From JBEIGE01 sp040382055 (lineage in GTDB: Bacteria; Pseudomonadota; Gammaproteobacteria; Burkholderiales; Burkholderiaceae_C): a DNA stretch of 64,000 bases. The stretch lies in the NCBI GenBank assembly GCA_040382055.1, contig JBEIGE010000007.1, forward strand, positions 1-64,000. The letters run 5' to 3'. Made by a program: the position numbers and the translations under genes. The first letter of the stretch is position 1. Every line of letters begins with the position of its first letter. This document shows positions 40,063 to 48,409 of the stretch, piece by piece. Below the pieces are notes generated by a model. The model saw only the letters and a program-made list of their open reading frames with translations. It was not told where the DNA came from and did no database searches.

Positions 40063-41646
40063 ATGTTCATCCGTACCCTCATCTTCGTTGTCCCCTTCTT
40101 TTGTGCTTCTGTATTGATAGCTGAGAAAGCCCACGCCTTAACGGCTTCAGAGGCAAAAAGCATAGTTTCCGGAGACTCGGATGCGCGTATTGAGGCGCTT
40201 AACAAGGCGCTTGCCAACGCGGATGAACTCACCGCGCAGTTTCTTCAGGCGCTGACCGATGACGCGGTCAAGGTGGCCGGCGACAAGGTGTTTATTCTCA
40301 AGGGCGACCAGGGCTTTGACGCGGTTACCGGCGCAGCCGTGCAGGTTCCTGACAACGCCGAAGACGTGGTCAGCAACAACCGCATGCGCGGCGAGCTTGA
40401 TACTGCCCTGGCAACCTTGCGGCTGTTCTCCAAAGATGACAAGGTCCGCCGCGAGGCCATCAGGGCCTTGCAGAAAGATGCCGACGAATCCCGTTTGGGG
40501 CTGATAGAAAAAGCCCTGGCTGCCGAGCAAAACACCAGCCTCAAGGACGAACTGGTTCTGGTGCGTGCCGCCACACTGCTGGCCAGCACCGATGCAGCCA
40601 AACGCCTTGAGGCCGCTGGTCTCCTGGCCCAGAGCAAACAGGCCAACACTAAAACCTTGCTGCTGGAACGGCTGGCGATAGAGACAGACCCCCAGGTCAA
40701 GGCCATTCTTGCGGCCTCGCTCAAAAAAGTGGAGGCTGCGTTGGCTTGGGGTGACCGGCTAGGTGCCATTTTCAGCGGCATCAGCCTGGGGTCCATCCTG
40801 CTGCTGGTGGCCCTGGGCCTGGCCATCACCTATGGCCTGATGGGCGTGATCAACATGGCCCACGGCGAGTTGATGATGATTGGTGCTTACGCCACCTATG
40901 TGGTGCAAGGGCTGTTCCAGAAGTATTTGCCTGGCGCTTTTGACTGGTATTTGCTGGCAGCGGTGCCGGTGGCGTTCATGGCCTCTGCCCTGATGGGCGC
41001 AGCGCTGGAGCGCACGGTGATCCGTTTTCTCTATGGCCGCCCGCTGGAGACCTTGTTGGCTACCTGGGGCATCAGCCTGATGCTGATGCAACTGGTGCGC
41101 ACGATTTTTGGGGCCCAGAATGTGGGCGTGGAGAACCCCTCGTGGATGAGCGGCGGCATTCAGGTCCTGGGTAACTTGTCCTTGCCGTTTAACCGCCTGG
41201 TCATCATCGGCTTTGCCATGGCCGTGCTGCTGGGTGTGGCCTGGCTGATCAGCCGCACGCGCTTGGGTTTGTTTGTGCGCGGCGTGACGCAAAACCGGCC
41301 TATTGCCTCCTGCATGGGCGTCAACACCGCCCGCATTGATACCTATGCCTTTGCACTGGGCTCGGGCATCGCCGGTCTGGCGGGGTGTGCCTTGAGCCAG
41401 GTGGGCAATGTAGGCCCCGACCTGGGGCAGGGCTATATTGTCGATGCCTTCATGGTTGTGGTACTGGGCGGTGTTGGACAACTTGCGGGGACGGTTTACG
41501 CCGCACTGGGGCTGGGTATTTTGAACAAGCTGCTGGAGGGCTGGACCGGTGCGGTGCTGGCCAAGATTGCGGTGTTGGTGTTCATCATCATCTTTATTCA
41601 AAAACGTCCGCAAGGCATCTTTGCCATGAAGGGCCGTGAAGCATGA
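40063..41646 (+). CDS. urtB: Urea ABC transporter permease UrtB
   Basis: The product has 527 residues from ATG 40063. After a signal peptide (IRTLIFVVPFFCASVLIAEKAHA) there is a periplasmic helical-repeat region of about 220 residues, then a LivH-type permease from GAIFSGISLGSILLLVALGLAITYGLMGVINMAHGELMM. The long N-terminal extension is characteristic of UrtB. The stop overlaps urtC (ATGA). Confidence 0.95.
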   Translation: MFIRTLIFVVPFFCASVLIAEKAHALTASEAKSIVSGDSDARIEALNKALANADELTAQFLQALTDDAVKVAGDKVFILKGDQGFDAVTGAAVQVPDNAEDVVSNNRMRGELDTALATLRLFSKDDKVRREAIRALQKDADESRLGLIEKALAAEQNTSLKDELVLVRAATLLASTDAAKRLEAAGLLAQSKQANTKTLLLERLAIETDPQVKAILAASLKKVEAALAWGDRLGAIFSGISLGSILLLVALGLAITYGLMGVINMAHGELMMIGAYATYVVQGLFQKYLPGAFDWYLLAAVPVAFMASALMGAALERTVIRFLYGRPLETLLATWGISLMLMQLVRTIFGAQNVGVENPSWMSGGIQVLGNLSLPFNRLVIIGFAMAVLLGVAWLISRTRLGLFVRGVTQNRPIASCMGVNTARIDTYAFALGSGIAGLAGCALSQVGNVGPDLGQGYIVDAFMVVVLGGVGQLAGTVYAALGLGILNKLLEGWTGAVLAKIAVLVFIIIFIQKRPQGIFAMKGREA

Positions 41647-42752
41647 GCAGGCCCATGATCAACATGCCTGCACCCAGGCCTTTGCTGTCGGGTAAAGGCT
41701 GGAGCGCGTTTGTGCTGGCACTGCTGGTGATTTGTGGCGTTGCCCCGGTGCTGAATTTGGTGGTGCCCAAGGACAGCTTGTTTTACATGAGCGACTACGC
41801 AGTGGCCTTGTGCGGGCGCATCATGTGTTATGCCATCTGTGCGCTGGCGATGGACCTGATCTGGGGCTACACCGGCATTCTGAGCTTGGGGCATGGCCTG
41901 TTTTTTGCGCTCGGTGGTTATGCCATGGGCATGTACCTGATGCGACAGATCGGGCTGGACGGCAATTACAAAAGTAATTTGCCGGACTTCATGGTCTTTC
42001 TGGACTGGAAGGAATTGCCCTGGCACTGGGCCTTGAGTGACAGCTTTATTGCAACGCTGTTCCTGATTGTGGCGGTGCCGGGTTTGGTGGCGTTTGTGTT
42101 TGGCTACTTTGCGTTTCGCTCCCGCATCAAGGGGGTGTATTTTTCCATCATCACCCAGGCCATGACCTTTGCCGCCATGTTGCTGTTTTTCCGCAATGAA
42201 ACCGGTTTTGGCGGCAACAACGGCTTTACCGATTTCAAGCGCATTCTGGAGATTCCCATTGCCACGCCAAGCACGCGTATGACGCTCTTTGTCGTGACCG
42301 GTTTGACGCTGTTGTCGTTTTTTCTGCTGGCGCGCTGGTTGGTGGGCAGCAAATTTGGCCGGGTGCTGCAGGCCATTCGCGATGCTGAAACCCGTGTCAT
42401 GTTTTCGGGTTACTCACCTCTGGGCTACAAGCTCACCATCTGGACGCTCTCGGCCATGATGTGCGGCGTGGCCGGGGCGCTGTATGTGCCGCAGGTGGGC
42501 ATCATCAATCCCGGCGAGATGAGTCCGGCCAATTCGATAGAGATTGCCATCTGGGCGGCGGTGGGCGGCCGCGCCACGCTGATCGGGCCGATTATTGGCG
42601 CGTTTGTGGTCAACGGGGCCAAGAGCTGGCTGACCGTGGCCTACCCCGAGTTCTGGCTGTATTTTCTGGGGGCGCTGTTTATTCTGGTCACCCTGTTTCT
42701 GCCCAACGGTCTGGTTGGCCTGTTCAAGAAAATCAGGGGGCGCACGCCATGA
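41643..42752 (+). CDS. urtC: Urea ABC transporter permease UrtC
   Basis: The product has 369 residues; it is a LivM-type permease with about ten helices. Motifs are CAICALAMDLIWGYTGILSLGHGLFFALGGYAMGMYL and YKLTIWTLSAMMCGVAGALYVPQVGIINP. It pairs with UrtB to form the channel. Four-base overlaps link it to urtB and urtD. Confidence 0.95.
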   Translation: MSRPMINMPAPRPLLSGKGWSAFVLALLVICGVAPVLNLVVPKDSLFYMSDYAVALCGRIMCYAICALAMDLIWGYTGILSLGHGLFFALGGYAMGMYLMRQIGLDGNYKSNLPDFMVFLDWKELPWHWALSDSFIATLFLIVAVPGLVAFVFGYFAFRSRIKGVYFSIITQAMTFAAMLLFFRNETGFGGNNGFTDFKRILEIPIATPSTRMTLFVVTGLTLLSFFLLARWLVGSKFGRVLQAIRDAETRVMFSGYSPLGYKLTIWTLSAMMCGVAGALYVPQVGIINPGEMSPANSIEIAIWAAVGGRATLIGPIIGAFVVNGAKSWLTVAYPEFWLYFLGALFILVTLFLPNGLVGLFKKIRGRTP

Positions 42753-43630
42753 CGCCAGACTTGCTGGAAGCGGGCGCACGGCGCATGGAAGCGCGCAACG
42801 CCGCGCTGGCCGCCCAAGCCGGCAACACCGCCTCTGGCGGACGCAGTGCCGGGAGCGGGCGCATCAATGTGCCTGGCGAGGTGGATGTCACCCATGGCCG
42901 AATTTTGTATCTGGAGGGTGTGAGCGTGAGTTTTGACGGCTTCAAAGCCATCAACAATCTCTCGCTGGACATTGCCCCCGGCGAGCTGCGCTGCATCATC
43001 GGCCCCAACGGTGCGGGCAAGACCACCATGATGGACATCATCACCGGTAAAACCCGCCCGGATGCCGGCCAGGTTTTCTTTGGCAGCACCATAGACCTGT
43101 TGCGCCACAATGAGCCGCAGATTGCACAGCTGGGCATAGGCCGCAAGTTTCAAAAGCCCACGGTGTTTGAACAACTCACGGTGTTTGAAAACCTGGAACT
43201 GGCTTTGAAAATGCACAAAGGGGTGCAGGCCTCGCTGTTTTTCAAGCTGGACTCAGCGCAGTCGGACCGGCTGGCCGAGATGCTGCACACCATTCAACTG
43301 GCAGACAGTGTGACCCGCATGGCTGGCAACCTGAGTCATGGCCAGAAGCAGTGGCTGGAGATTGGCATGCTGCTGATGCAAGACCCCAAGCTCTTGCTGC
43401 TGGATGAGCCGGTGGCGGGCATGACCGACGAAGAAACCGCCCGAACTGCCGAGCTTTTTTTAACACTCAAGGGCAAGCATTCGCTGATGGTGGTGGAGCA
43501 CGACATGAGCTTTATCAAGGCCATCAGCGAGATCGTTACCGTGCTGTGTGATGGCTCGGTGTTGGCCCAGGGCACGCTGGATCAGGTGCAGGCGGACGAG
43601 CGTGTCATCGAAGTCTATTTAGGGCGATGA
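42749..43630 (+). CDS. urtD: Urea ABC transporter ATPase UrtD
   Basis: The product has 293 residues from ATG 42749, overlapping the urtC stop. An N-terminal extension of about 50 residues is low-complexity. The Walker A is IIGPNGAGKTTMMD, signature NLSHGQKQWLEIGMLL, Walker B LLLLDEPVAGM, and the switch His is in VVEHDMSFI. It is a LivG-type ATPase. Confidence 0.96.
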   Translation: MTPDLLEAGARRMEARNAALAAQAGNTASGGRSAGSGRINVPGEVDVTHGRILYLEGVSVSFDGFKAINNLSLDIAPGELRCIIGPNGAGKTTMMDIITGKTRPDAGQVFFGSTIDLLRHNEPQIAQLGIGRKFQKPTVFEQLTVFENLELALKMHKGVQASLFFKLDSAQSDRLAEMLHTIQLADSVTRMAGNLSHGQKQWLEIGMLLMQDPKLLLLDEPVAGMTDEETARTAELFLTLKGKHSLMVVEHDMSFIKAISEIVTVLCDGSVLAQGTLDQVQADERVIEVYLGR

Positions 43631-44322
43631 TGCTTAACGCGAAGAATATCAACCAGTATTACGGCGGGTCGCATATTTTGCGCGATGTCAGCGTTTCGGC
43701 TACTCAGGGAAAAGTGACTGTGCTGCTGGGGCGCAATGGGGTGGGCAAGACCACGCTGCTCAAGTCGCTGATGGGCTTGGTGCCCATCAAAACCGGCACC
43801 ATTGAGCTTGATGGCAAGGCCATAGAACATGCAACCCCGTTTGAGCGCGCGCGCGCCGGTATTGGGTTTGTGCCGCAGGGGCGGGAAATATTTGCCCGCC
43901 TGACCGTAGAAGAAAATTTGCAGATGGGTCTGGCCTACAAAAAAGCCGGAACGCCAATTCCTGCTGAACTGTTTGAGCTGTTTCCTGTGCTTAAGCAAAT
44001 GCTCAGGCGCAGGGGCGGCGATTTGTCGGGTGGGCAGCAACAGCAACTGGCGATTGCGCGGGCGCTGGCGGCCGGACCGCGCCTGCTGATTCTGGACGAG
44101 CCCACCGAAGGTATCCAGCCCAGCATCATCAAGGACATAGGCCGCGTGATCCGCATGCTGGCCGACAGAGGCGATATGGCCATTGTGTTGTGCGAGCAGT
44201 ATTACGACTTTGCCCGCGAACTGGCCGATGAGTACCTGGTGATGGAGCGGGGCGCGGTGCTGGCCCGGGGCATGGGTCAGAACATGGAAGCCGATGGCGT
44301 GCGCCAGATGGTGGCGATTTAA
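43627..44322 (+). CDS. urtE: Urea ABC transporter ATPase UrtE
   Basis: The product has 231 residues and starts inside the urtD stop. It is a LivF-type ATPase with LLGRNGVGKTTLLKSLMG (Walker A), DLSGGQQQQLAIARAL and LLILDEPTEGIQPS (Walker B). The C-loop reads VLCEQYYDF, with Gln where UrtD has His-Asp; EQ is usual for UrtE. It ends in a four-base overlap with the convergent ureD. Confidence 0.96.
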   Translation: MMLNAKNINQYYGGSHILRDVSVSATQGKVTVLLGRNGVGKTTLLKSLMGLVPIKTGTIELDGKAIEHATPFERARAGIGFVPQGREIFARLTVEENLQMGLAYKKAGTPIPAELFELFPVLKQMLRRRGGDLSGGQQQQLAIARALAAGPRLLILDEPTEGIQPSIIKDIGRVIRMLADRGDMAIVLCEQYYDFARELADEYLVMERGAVLARGMGQNMEADGVRQMVAI

Positions 44323-45149
44323 GTCGCCCAGATTCTGGGCTTGGTCTCTGACAGGCCCCACAACACCCCCCGCCAGCGGGCGCGCAAAGACTTGATGAGG
44401 TCCATGGTGGGTTCCACCAGTGGCGACAACACCCGCACCACCAGCACATGCGGGTTGACCGCAGTGGCCCCGGCCGTGGCTTGGAGTGGATGCGCATCGA
44501 TCATGCTGCGTACCGCCTCCAGGGCTTGTTCGCGCCGTTGACGAGCAAGTGGTGTGCCACTGACAAAGAACAGTGTGCCCATGCAGCGATAGCCCGCCAG
44601 ACCCAGCGGGCTGTTCATCAGGCGCAGATCCTCTGCACACAGTTGGCCGCGCTCCAGCCAGATTCCCGGCACTTCAAGGTGCTGAGAAAACCGGCCCTCC
44701 AAAAACGGGTGCTTGGCGCTAGGCAGACCCAGCGCCGTCACATCCCAAGCCAGCAACTCGGCACCCGCAGCCAGTTCAAACACCGCCCGGTTTTCTGCCA
44801 GGCATTGGTTGTAAGCCAAAGCCTCCAGCGGCAACCATTCCAGTTTGGCGTTGCTTGCAAGTTGGGCATGAACAGTTTGCTGCGCCAGCTCCCCGGCTGA
44901 GCGGTAAAAGCGGGTTGCCCCGGGCGTGGTGATCAGGCCGTGAGCGCCAGCACCCACATTCACTTTGACGTTGAGCGCATCGCCCCCGACCAAACCCCCC
45001 GGAGGATGCACCAGCACATTGTGGCAAACACCATCGCCTTCGGGGTAGAGGCTTTGCAAAATCCGCAGCGGGCCTTCATGGGCGAAGCGCGCCACACATC
45101 GACCGGCCTCTAAGGCGTAATCGAGATTCAGGCTGGCGTTCCAAGGCAT
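44319..45149 (-). CDS. ureD: Urease accessory protein UreD (UreH)
   Basis: The product has 276 residues from ATG 45149. Motifs are GPLRILQSLYPEGDGVCHNVLVHPPGGLVGGD, ITTPGATRFYRS and WLPLEALAYN. UreD binds apo-urease and guides nickel from UreG/UreF. It is the first gene of the canonical ureDABCEFG order, but here it is separated from ureA by 14 kb of plus-strand genes and converges with urtE. Its upstream region faces the vapBC operator. Confidence 0.95.
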   Translation of the reverse strand: MPWNASLNLDYALEAGRCVARFAHEGPLRILQSLYPEGDGVCHNVLVHPPGGLVGGDALNVKVNVGAGAHGLITTPGATRFYRSAGELAQQTVHAQLASNAKLEWLPLEALAYNQCLAENRAVFELAAGAELLAWDVTALGLPSAKHPFLEGRFSQHLEVPGIWLERGQLCAEDLRLMNSPLGLAGYRCMGTLFFVSGTPLARQRREQALEAVRSMIDAHPLQATAGATAVNPHVLVVRVLSPLVEPTMDLIKSLRARWRGVLWGLSETKPRIWAT

Positions 45150-45260
45150 GCAAGCAGTGTATCGGCAGACTTTGGCCTTATAAAACCGTCGAGTGCCAGC
45201 AAGAGCAAGACGTGGATGGTCTGTTCTCGCCCAGAAAACGCATGTTGACAGCAATGGTAT

Positions 45261-45285
45261 TGGTATATACCATGAGGTATATCTC
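45261..45285. promoter_or_regulatory. vapBC operator
   Basis: TGGTATATACCA at 45261-45272 is a perfect 12-base palindrome and GAGGTATATCTC at 45274-45285 is a near palindrome sharing its GGTATAT core, both 20-45 bases before vapB. Paired sites of this kind are typical operators for VapBC complexes. The ureD start lies about 110 bases away on the other side. Confidence 0.65.
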
Positions 45286-45305
45286 GTACTTCTAAAAAAC
45301 CCAAA

Positions 45306-45557
45306 ATGCACCAAACTGCCAAAATATTTGCCACCGGCCGCAGCCAGGCGGTGCGCCTGCCGCTGGAGTTCCGGTTCGACGTCGCCGAGGTCTTTATCCG
45401 CCACGATCCCGTGACGGGTGATGTGATTCTGTCGCGCAAGCCGACTGATTGGCAAGGCTTGCTCGACGTGGTGGCTCTCAACAAAGACGAGGACTTGCTG
45501 GTGGAGCGCCGCCAAGCCCGCACACGGCGCGACCCTTTTGAGGGCTTCCAGGAATGA
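45306..45557 (+). CDS. vapB: VapB-type antitoxin
   Basis: The product has 83 residues. The SpoVT-AbrB domain is AKIFATGRSQAVRLPLEFRF, followed by a toxin-binding C-terminus with RRDPFEGFQE. The stop overlaps vapC (ATGA). It should repress the operon from the upstream palindromes. Confidence 0.92.
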   Translation: MHQTAKIFATGRSQAVRLPLEFRFDVAEVFIRHDPVTGDVILSRKPTDWQGLLDVVALNKDEDLLVERRQARTRRDPFEGFQE

Positions 45558-45967
45558 GCCAGCGCTATATGCTCGACACCAACGTGGTCAGCCACATCAT
45601 GCAAGGGCGCGATGCTGAATTGCTGGCGCACTTAACGAAGCTCGCTGTTGGGCAGGCTGTGATGTCTAGTGTGACGTTGGCGGAGCTGGAATACGGCTTG
45701 CACCGCAAAGGGCAACCGGTTCGCATGCGCAATGCCCTGAAACAAGTGCTGCTTCGCCTAGATGTGCTCCCGTGGAATGAAGAGGTAGCCGTTTGTTACG
45801 GTGAACTTTGCGCCACACTGGAAGCCCAAGGCATCAACCTCAGCGACTTTGACATGATGATCGCCGCCCACGCCATAGCCTTGGATGTCACGCTGGTAAG
45901 CCGTGACAAGGCGTTTGCACAGGTATCAGCCAATAAGCAACAACGCCTGAGGCTCGAGATTTGGTAG
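45554..45967 (+). CDS. vapC: VapC-type PIN-domain ribonuclease toxin
   Basis: The product has 137 residues. PIN-domain acidic residues are visible: Asp8 in MLDTNVVSH, Glu44 in LAELEYGL, Asp98/Asp100 in LSDFDMMIAAHAI and Asp118 in VSRDKAF. VapC toxins cleave tRNA or rRNA. It is translationally coupled to vapB. Confidence 0.93.
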   Translation: MSQRYMLDTNVVSHIMQGRDAELLAHLTKLAVGQAVMSSVTLAELEYGLHRKGQPVRMRNALKQVLLRLDVLPWNEEVAVCYGELCATLEAQGINLSDFDMMIAAHAIALDVTLVSRDKAFAQVSANKQQRLRLEIW

Positions 45968-45978
45968 CCTGAATCTAT

Positions 45979-46099
45979 TCAGGTCTTCCAGAAGCCCTGG
46001 TGCGGCACGCTGGATTCTTCTATCAATGCCGGCCCCAAACGGGCGGTTGCCGCGTTCACGGGCAGTTTGCGACAGGGCAATGGCCGCTCTCAAGTACAT
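45979..46099 (-). pseudogene. Remnant of a nucleoside/guanine deaminase-like gene
   Basis: From ATG 46099 (preceded by GGGTGG) the reading MYLRAAIALSQTARERGNRPFGA matches the N-terminus of zinc-dependent cytidine/guanine-type deaminases. About 23 codons later the frame shifts, and the next-frame peptide PALIEESSVPHQGFWKT ending at TGA 45979-45981 looks like the C-terminus of the same family. The catalytic HAE and PCxxC motifs are missing. An internal, out-of-frame deletion of most of the gene explains this. It follows the YqiA-like gene by a few bases. Confidence 0.6.
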
Positions 46100-46113
46100 G
46101 CCACCCGAATGAA

Positions 46114-46728
46114 TCAACGCTTCAGAGACAAAAAATCCAATACCTCTGTGAGATGCTGCGCATAGTCTGACAGCGCGTGGTCAGAGCCAGGCAGTAACTT
46201 GATATGGGCACCCGCATAGTGCGACGTCATCTCATGCCAATCCAGCACTTCATCACCTTTCGCAATCACTGCAAAGTAGCGCTCAGGCCGGGTAATTTTT
46301 TCAACTTCCATGCGGCGCAGCTCTTCAACATAAGCGCTCTCAAAAACAAAGTGTTCATTCGGGTCCTGCCATGTGGTCTGCTCGCCCAGGTGATTGGCCA
46401 GATCACGGGCGGGTTTTACAGCCGGGTTGAGCAGAACCGCTTTGCACCCCATACGTTCAGCCAACCAGGTGGCATAAAAGCCGCCCAGGGACGAACCCAC
46501 AATGGCCATTGAGTCCTTGGGCCAATCGGAGATGGCGTCAACCACCTGCGTCATGGCAAGTTGTGGAGATGCCGGAAGGGCCGGACACAGCCACGTGACC
46601 GCAGGGAAATGATTGGCAACCGCCTGGGCCGTCATTTTGGCTTTGGTGGATTGTGGGGAAGACCTGAAGCCATGCAAATAGAGCAAATGGCTGGTCGTCC
46701 TTGCATCAGTGTTGACAGGTGCAGTCAT
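46114..46728 (-). CDS. YqiA/UPF0227-like alpha/beta hydrolase
   Basis: The product has 204 residues from ATG 46728; the upstream part of the longer frame overlaps the Trp-rich protein gene. Features are LLYLHGFRSSPQSTKA, the Ser elbow IVGSSLGGFYATWLAERMG, the acid Asp in AKGDEVLDWHE and catalytic His in GSDHALSDY. These fit the YqiA/YcfP esterase family. Physiological substrate is unknown. It lies 22 bases after the Trp-rich gene and just before the deaminase remnant. Confidence 0.88.
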   Translation of the reverse strand: MTAPVNTDARTTSHLLYLHGFRSSPQSTKAKMTAQAVANHFPAVTWLCPALPASPQLAMTQVVDAISDWPKDSMAIVGSSLGGFYATWLAERMGCKAVLLNPAVKPARDLANHLGEQTTWQDPNEHFVFESAYVEELRRMEVEKITRPERYFAVIAKGDEVLDWHEMTSHYAGAHIKLLPGSDHALSDYAQHLTEVLDFLSLKR

Positions 46729-46750
46729 GCTTTTCAAATTCCGGAGTGAT

Positions 46751-46972
46751 TCAAACCCAACCCTGCTTCCATAGCGAGGTGTCTCGCAAGGCTCGCCATT
46801 CAATACGGAGCTGATGCTTTGAATACACCGCCTCCAGATCAACCCACTGAACCGCCGCATCAGGTAACTCTGGCGCGATCACCTTGGACACAAGAAAGTG
46901 TTTGTTCTTGGCAATCGGTTTGACGGCTGTCCACTTGGTGAGCAGCAGTTTCTTGGGATGCACGGCGTTCAT
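46751..46972 (-). CDS. TIGR02450-family Trp-rich small protein
   Basis: The product has 73 residues from ATG 46972. It starts MNAVHPKKLLLTKWTAVKP and continues KNKHFLVSKVI...VDLEAVYSKHQLRIEWRALRD..LWKQGW, a close match to the family of short Trp-rich proteins of unknown function. It is the upstream gene of the YqiA-like hydrolase. Confidence 0.88.
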   Translation of the reverse strand: MNAVHPKKLLLTKWTAVKPIAKNKHFLVSKVIAPELPDAAVQWVDLEAVYSKHQLRIEWRALRDTSLWKQGWV

Positions 46973-47225
46973 ACCGGGTGATTCTGATCGAAGTTGAGAA
47001 AGACAAGTTCCAAACTCATTTGGGCAAGGTGGGCGGTGGTGGTCTATGCTACCTACGATGGTTATGATCTCCACTTCCAATGCACATTGAAGTTGATGAC
47101 AATGAAATTGCGGCATGCCAAAAGATTCGCATCCTCATCTTGGCTCTCTGCTGCCGTAAACCGCAACCCTGATTGGACGCGGATCGATTGGTACGGGAAA
47201 GTCCCTTTTATTCGTTAGGCCTCAC

Positions 47226-47744
47226 GTGAACTCATCAGACAATTCGAGTCTCGAGGGACACAGGCCAGATCTTGCTGACTTGCAGCGTGACATTTACGAG
47301 CTACTGGCCTTTTTTCTTTCAAGCCAGCGCATCGCGGAGCTGGAGCAGTCGTTGTTATATGGGGCGCAAGATCCCCTGCACCAGTTCGAGAAACTCGAGC
47401 GTGATCTGATCACGAAGCGGTTGATTGCCGTCGCGATCACGATACGCATCCTCGATGATAGTTCCACGAAGGTATTCGACTTGATCACCGACTATTGCGG
47501 GACTATTACACAGGACTTGAATAACCCGCTCGATAATCGTGGCCTTGGTCTTCGCGCTGCCTGCAATAAGATCATTCACGCTCGAAAAGTAACGTTCGAT
47601 GTTGTGACAGATAGCTCTGGACGAACCTTTCTGCACCCTTATCTCTATTTGAATGGGACAGAAAATGGTAAGCCGTGGATAGTGAACTTGGATGTGGTCA
47701 AGTTCTGCCGGGAGAGCACCGCCGTACTCGATTGCGTCCGGTGA
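47226..47744 (+). CDS. Hypothetical protein, helical
   Basis: The product has 172 residues from GTG 47226. It is largely helical at the start (LADLQRDIYELLAFFLSSQRIAELEQSLL), then has LRAACNKIIHARKVTFDV, a motif reminiscent of small HEPN-like or AbiV-type proteins with an R...H pattern, but I cannot assign it. It stands alone between the Trp-rich gene and brnTA, and its composition is slightly AT-richer than the flanks, suggesting acquisition. Confidence 0.6.
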   Translation: MNSSDNSSLEGHRPDLADLQRDIYELLAFFLSSQRIAELEQSLLYGAQDPLHQFEKLERDLITKRLIAVAITIRILDDSSTKVFDLITDYCGTITQDLNNPLDNRGLGLRAACNKIIHARKVTFDVVTDSSGRTFLHPYLYLNGTENGKPWIVNLDVVKFCRESTAVLDCVR

Positions 47745-47850
47745 GGCCGAACAGGTCGGTCGATATGAATAAGCAGCGGCCTACCTGTACGTATCGGTCA
47801 CTTCCGACGCTAACCCGTAGAGGAATTAATACTTGATGCCAATACATTTC

Positions 47851-47858
47851 GTATATAC
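47851..47858. promoter_or_regulatory. Promoter/operator of brnTA
   Basis: The palindrome GTATATAC lies ten bases before brnT in an AT-rich stretch (TTTCGTATATACACTGG). BrnA represses its promoter in known systems, so this is the likely binding site. Confidence 0.4.
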
Positions 47859-47867
47859 ACTGGGCGT

Positions 47868-48143
47868 ATGGAGTTCACTTGGTCAGAAACGAAGCGCGCA
47901 GCGAACATCAAAGCCCATGGCCTTGACTTCGTGGATGCTGCAAGCGTTTTTGAAGGCTTAACGTTCACCTTCGAAGATGACCGTTTCATCTATGGCGAGC
48001 AGCGTTTCGTTACGCTGGGCCTGCTCGCTGGCGTTACTGTTTCAGTAGTACATACGGAGAATGAATATGAAATCCGCGTTATCTCGTTCCGAAAAGCAAC
48101 CAAGCGCGAGTCGCAAATCTACTACGATGAAGTCAAAAACTGA
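47868..48143 (+). CDS. brnT: BrnT-family ribonuclease toxin
   Basis: The product has 91 residues: MEFTWSETKRAANIKAHGLDFVDAASVFEG, then DDRFIYGEQRFVTLGLLAGVTVSVVHTE and IRVISFRKATKRESQIYYDE. This is the RelE-like BrnT fold with its conserved FEWDxxKxxxNxxKHGVxF pattern. The gene precedes its antitoxin, as usual for this family. Confidence 0.93.
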   Translation: MEFTWSETKRAANIKAHGLDFVDAASVFEGLTFTFEDDRFIYGEQRFVTLGLLAGVTVSVVHTENEYEIRVISFRKATKRESQIYYDEVKN

Positions 48144-48381
48144 TTGGGTACGATTGAAGTCCGGCCCTGGCGATGTAAAGCCGAGGCCAGAACACCCGGA
48201 GACTGACGTACGGCACATTGTGCGTGGCTTGGTTCGCAAGGGCCTCAAGCCACTGCCTGCCAAGGCTTCTATTTCGCTGAGAGTGGATCAAGATGTGCTC
48301 GAATGGTTCAAGGCGCAAGGCACTGGCTATCAGACGCGAATCAACTCAGTCTTGAGAGCGTTCCGCGACGCTTCGGTTTAA
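48067..48381 (+). CDS. brnA: BrnA-family antitoxin
   Basis: From ATG 48067 (GGAGA six bases upstream) the product has 104 residues; ATG 48127 would give a shorter form. The C-terminal ribbon-helix-helix KASISLRVDQDVLEWFKAQGTGYQTRINSVLRAF is diagnostic. It overlaps the end of brnT by about 76 bases in a different frame. It should bind BrnT and repress the operon. Confidence 0.9.
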   Translation: MKSALSRSEKQPSASRKSTTMKSKTDWVRLKSGPGDVKPRPEHPETDVRHIVRGLVRKGLKPLPAKASISLRVDQDVLEWFKAQGTGYQTRINSVLRAFRDASV

Positions 48382-48409
48382 CAAGCTCTTTCATCAAAGG
48401 AGAAGCACC

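Noticed and set aside
46994..47218. A 74-codon plus-strand frame ending NPDWTRIDWYGKVPFIR
   Set aside because: The end looks protein-like, but the first half is antisense to the start region of the Trp-rich gene and there is no ribosome binding site; a remnant is possible but cannot be supported.
47214..47220. GTTAGGC just before the 172-residue gene, resembling an integron attC core site
   Set aside because: No matching RYYYAAC partner or paired L sites are found at the expected distance upstream, and the far end of the putative cassette lacks a GTTRRRY core.
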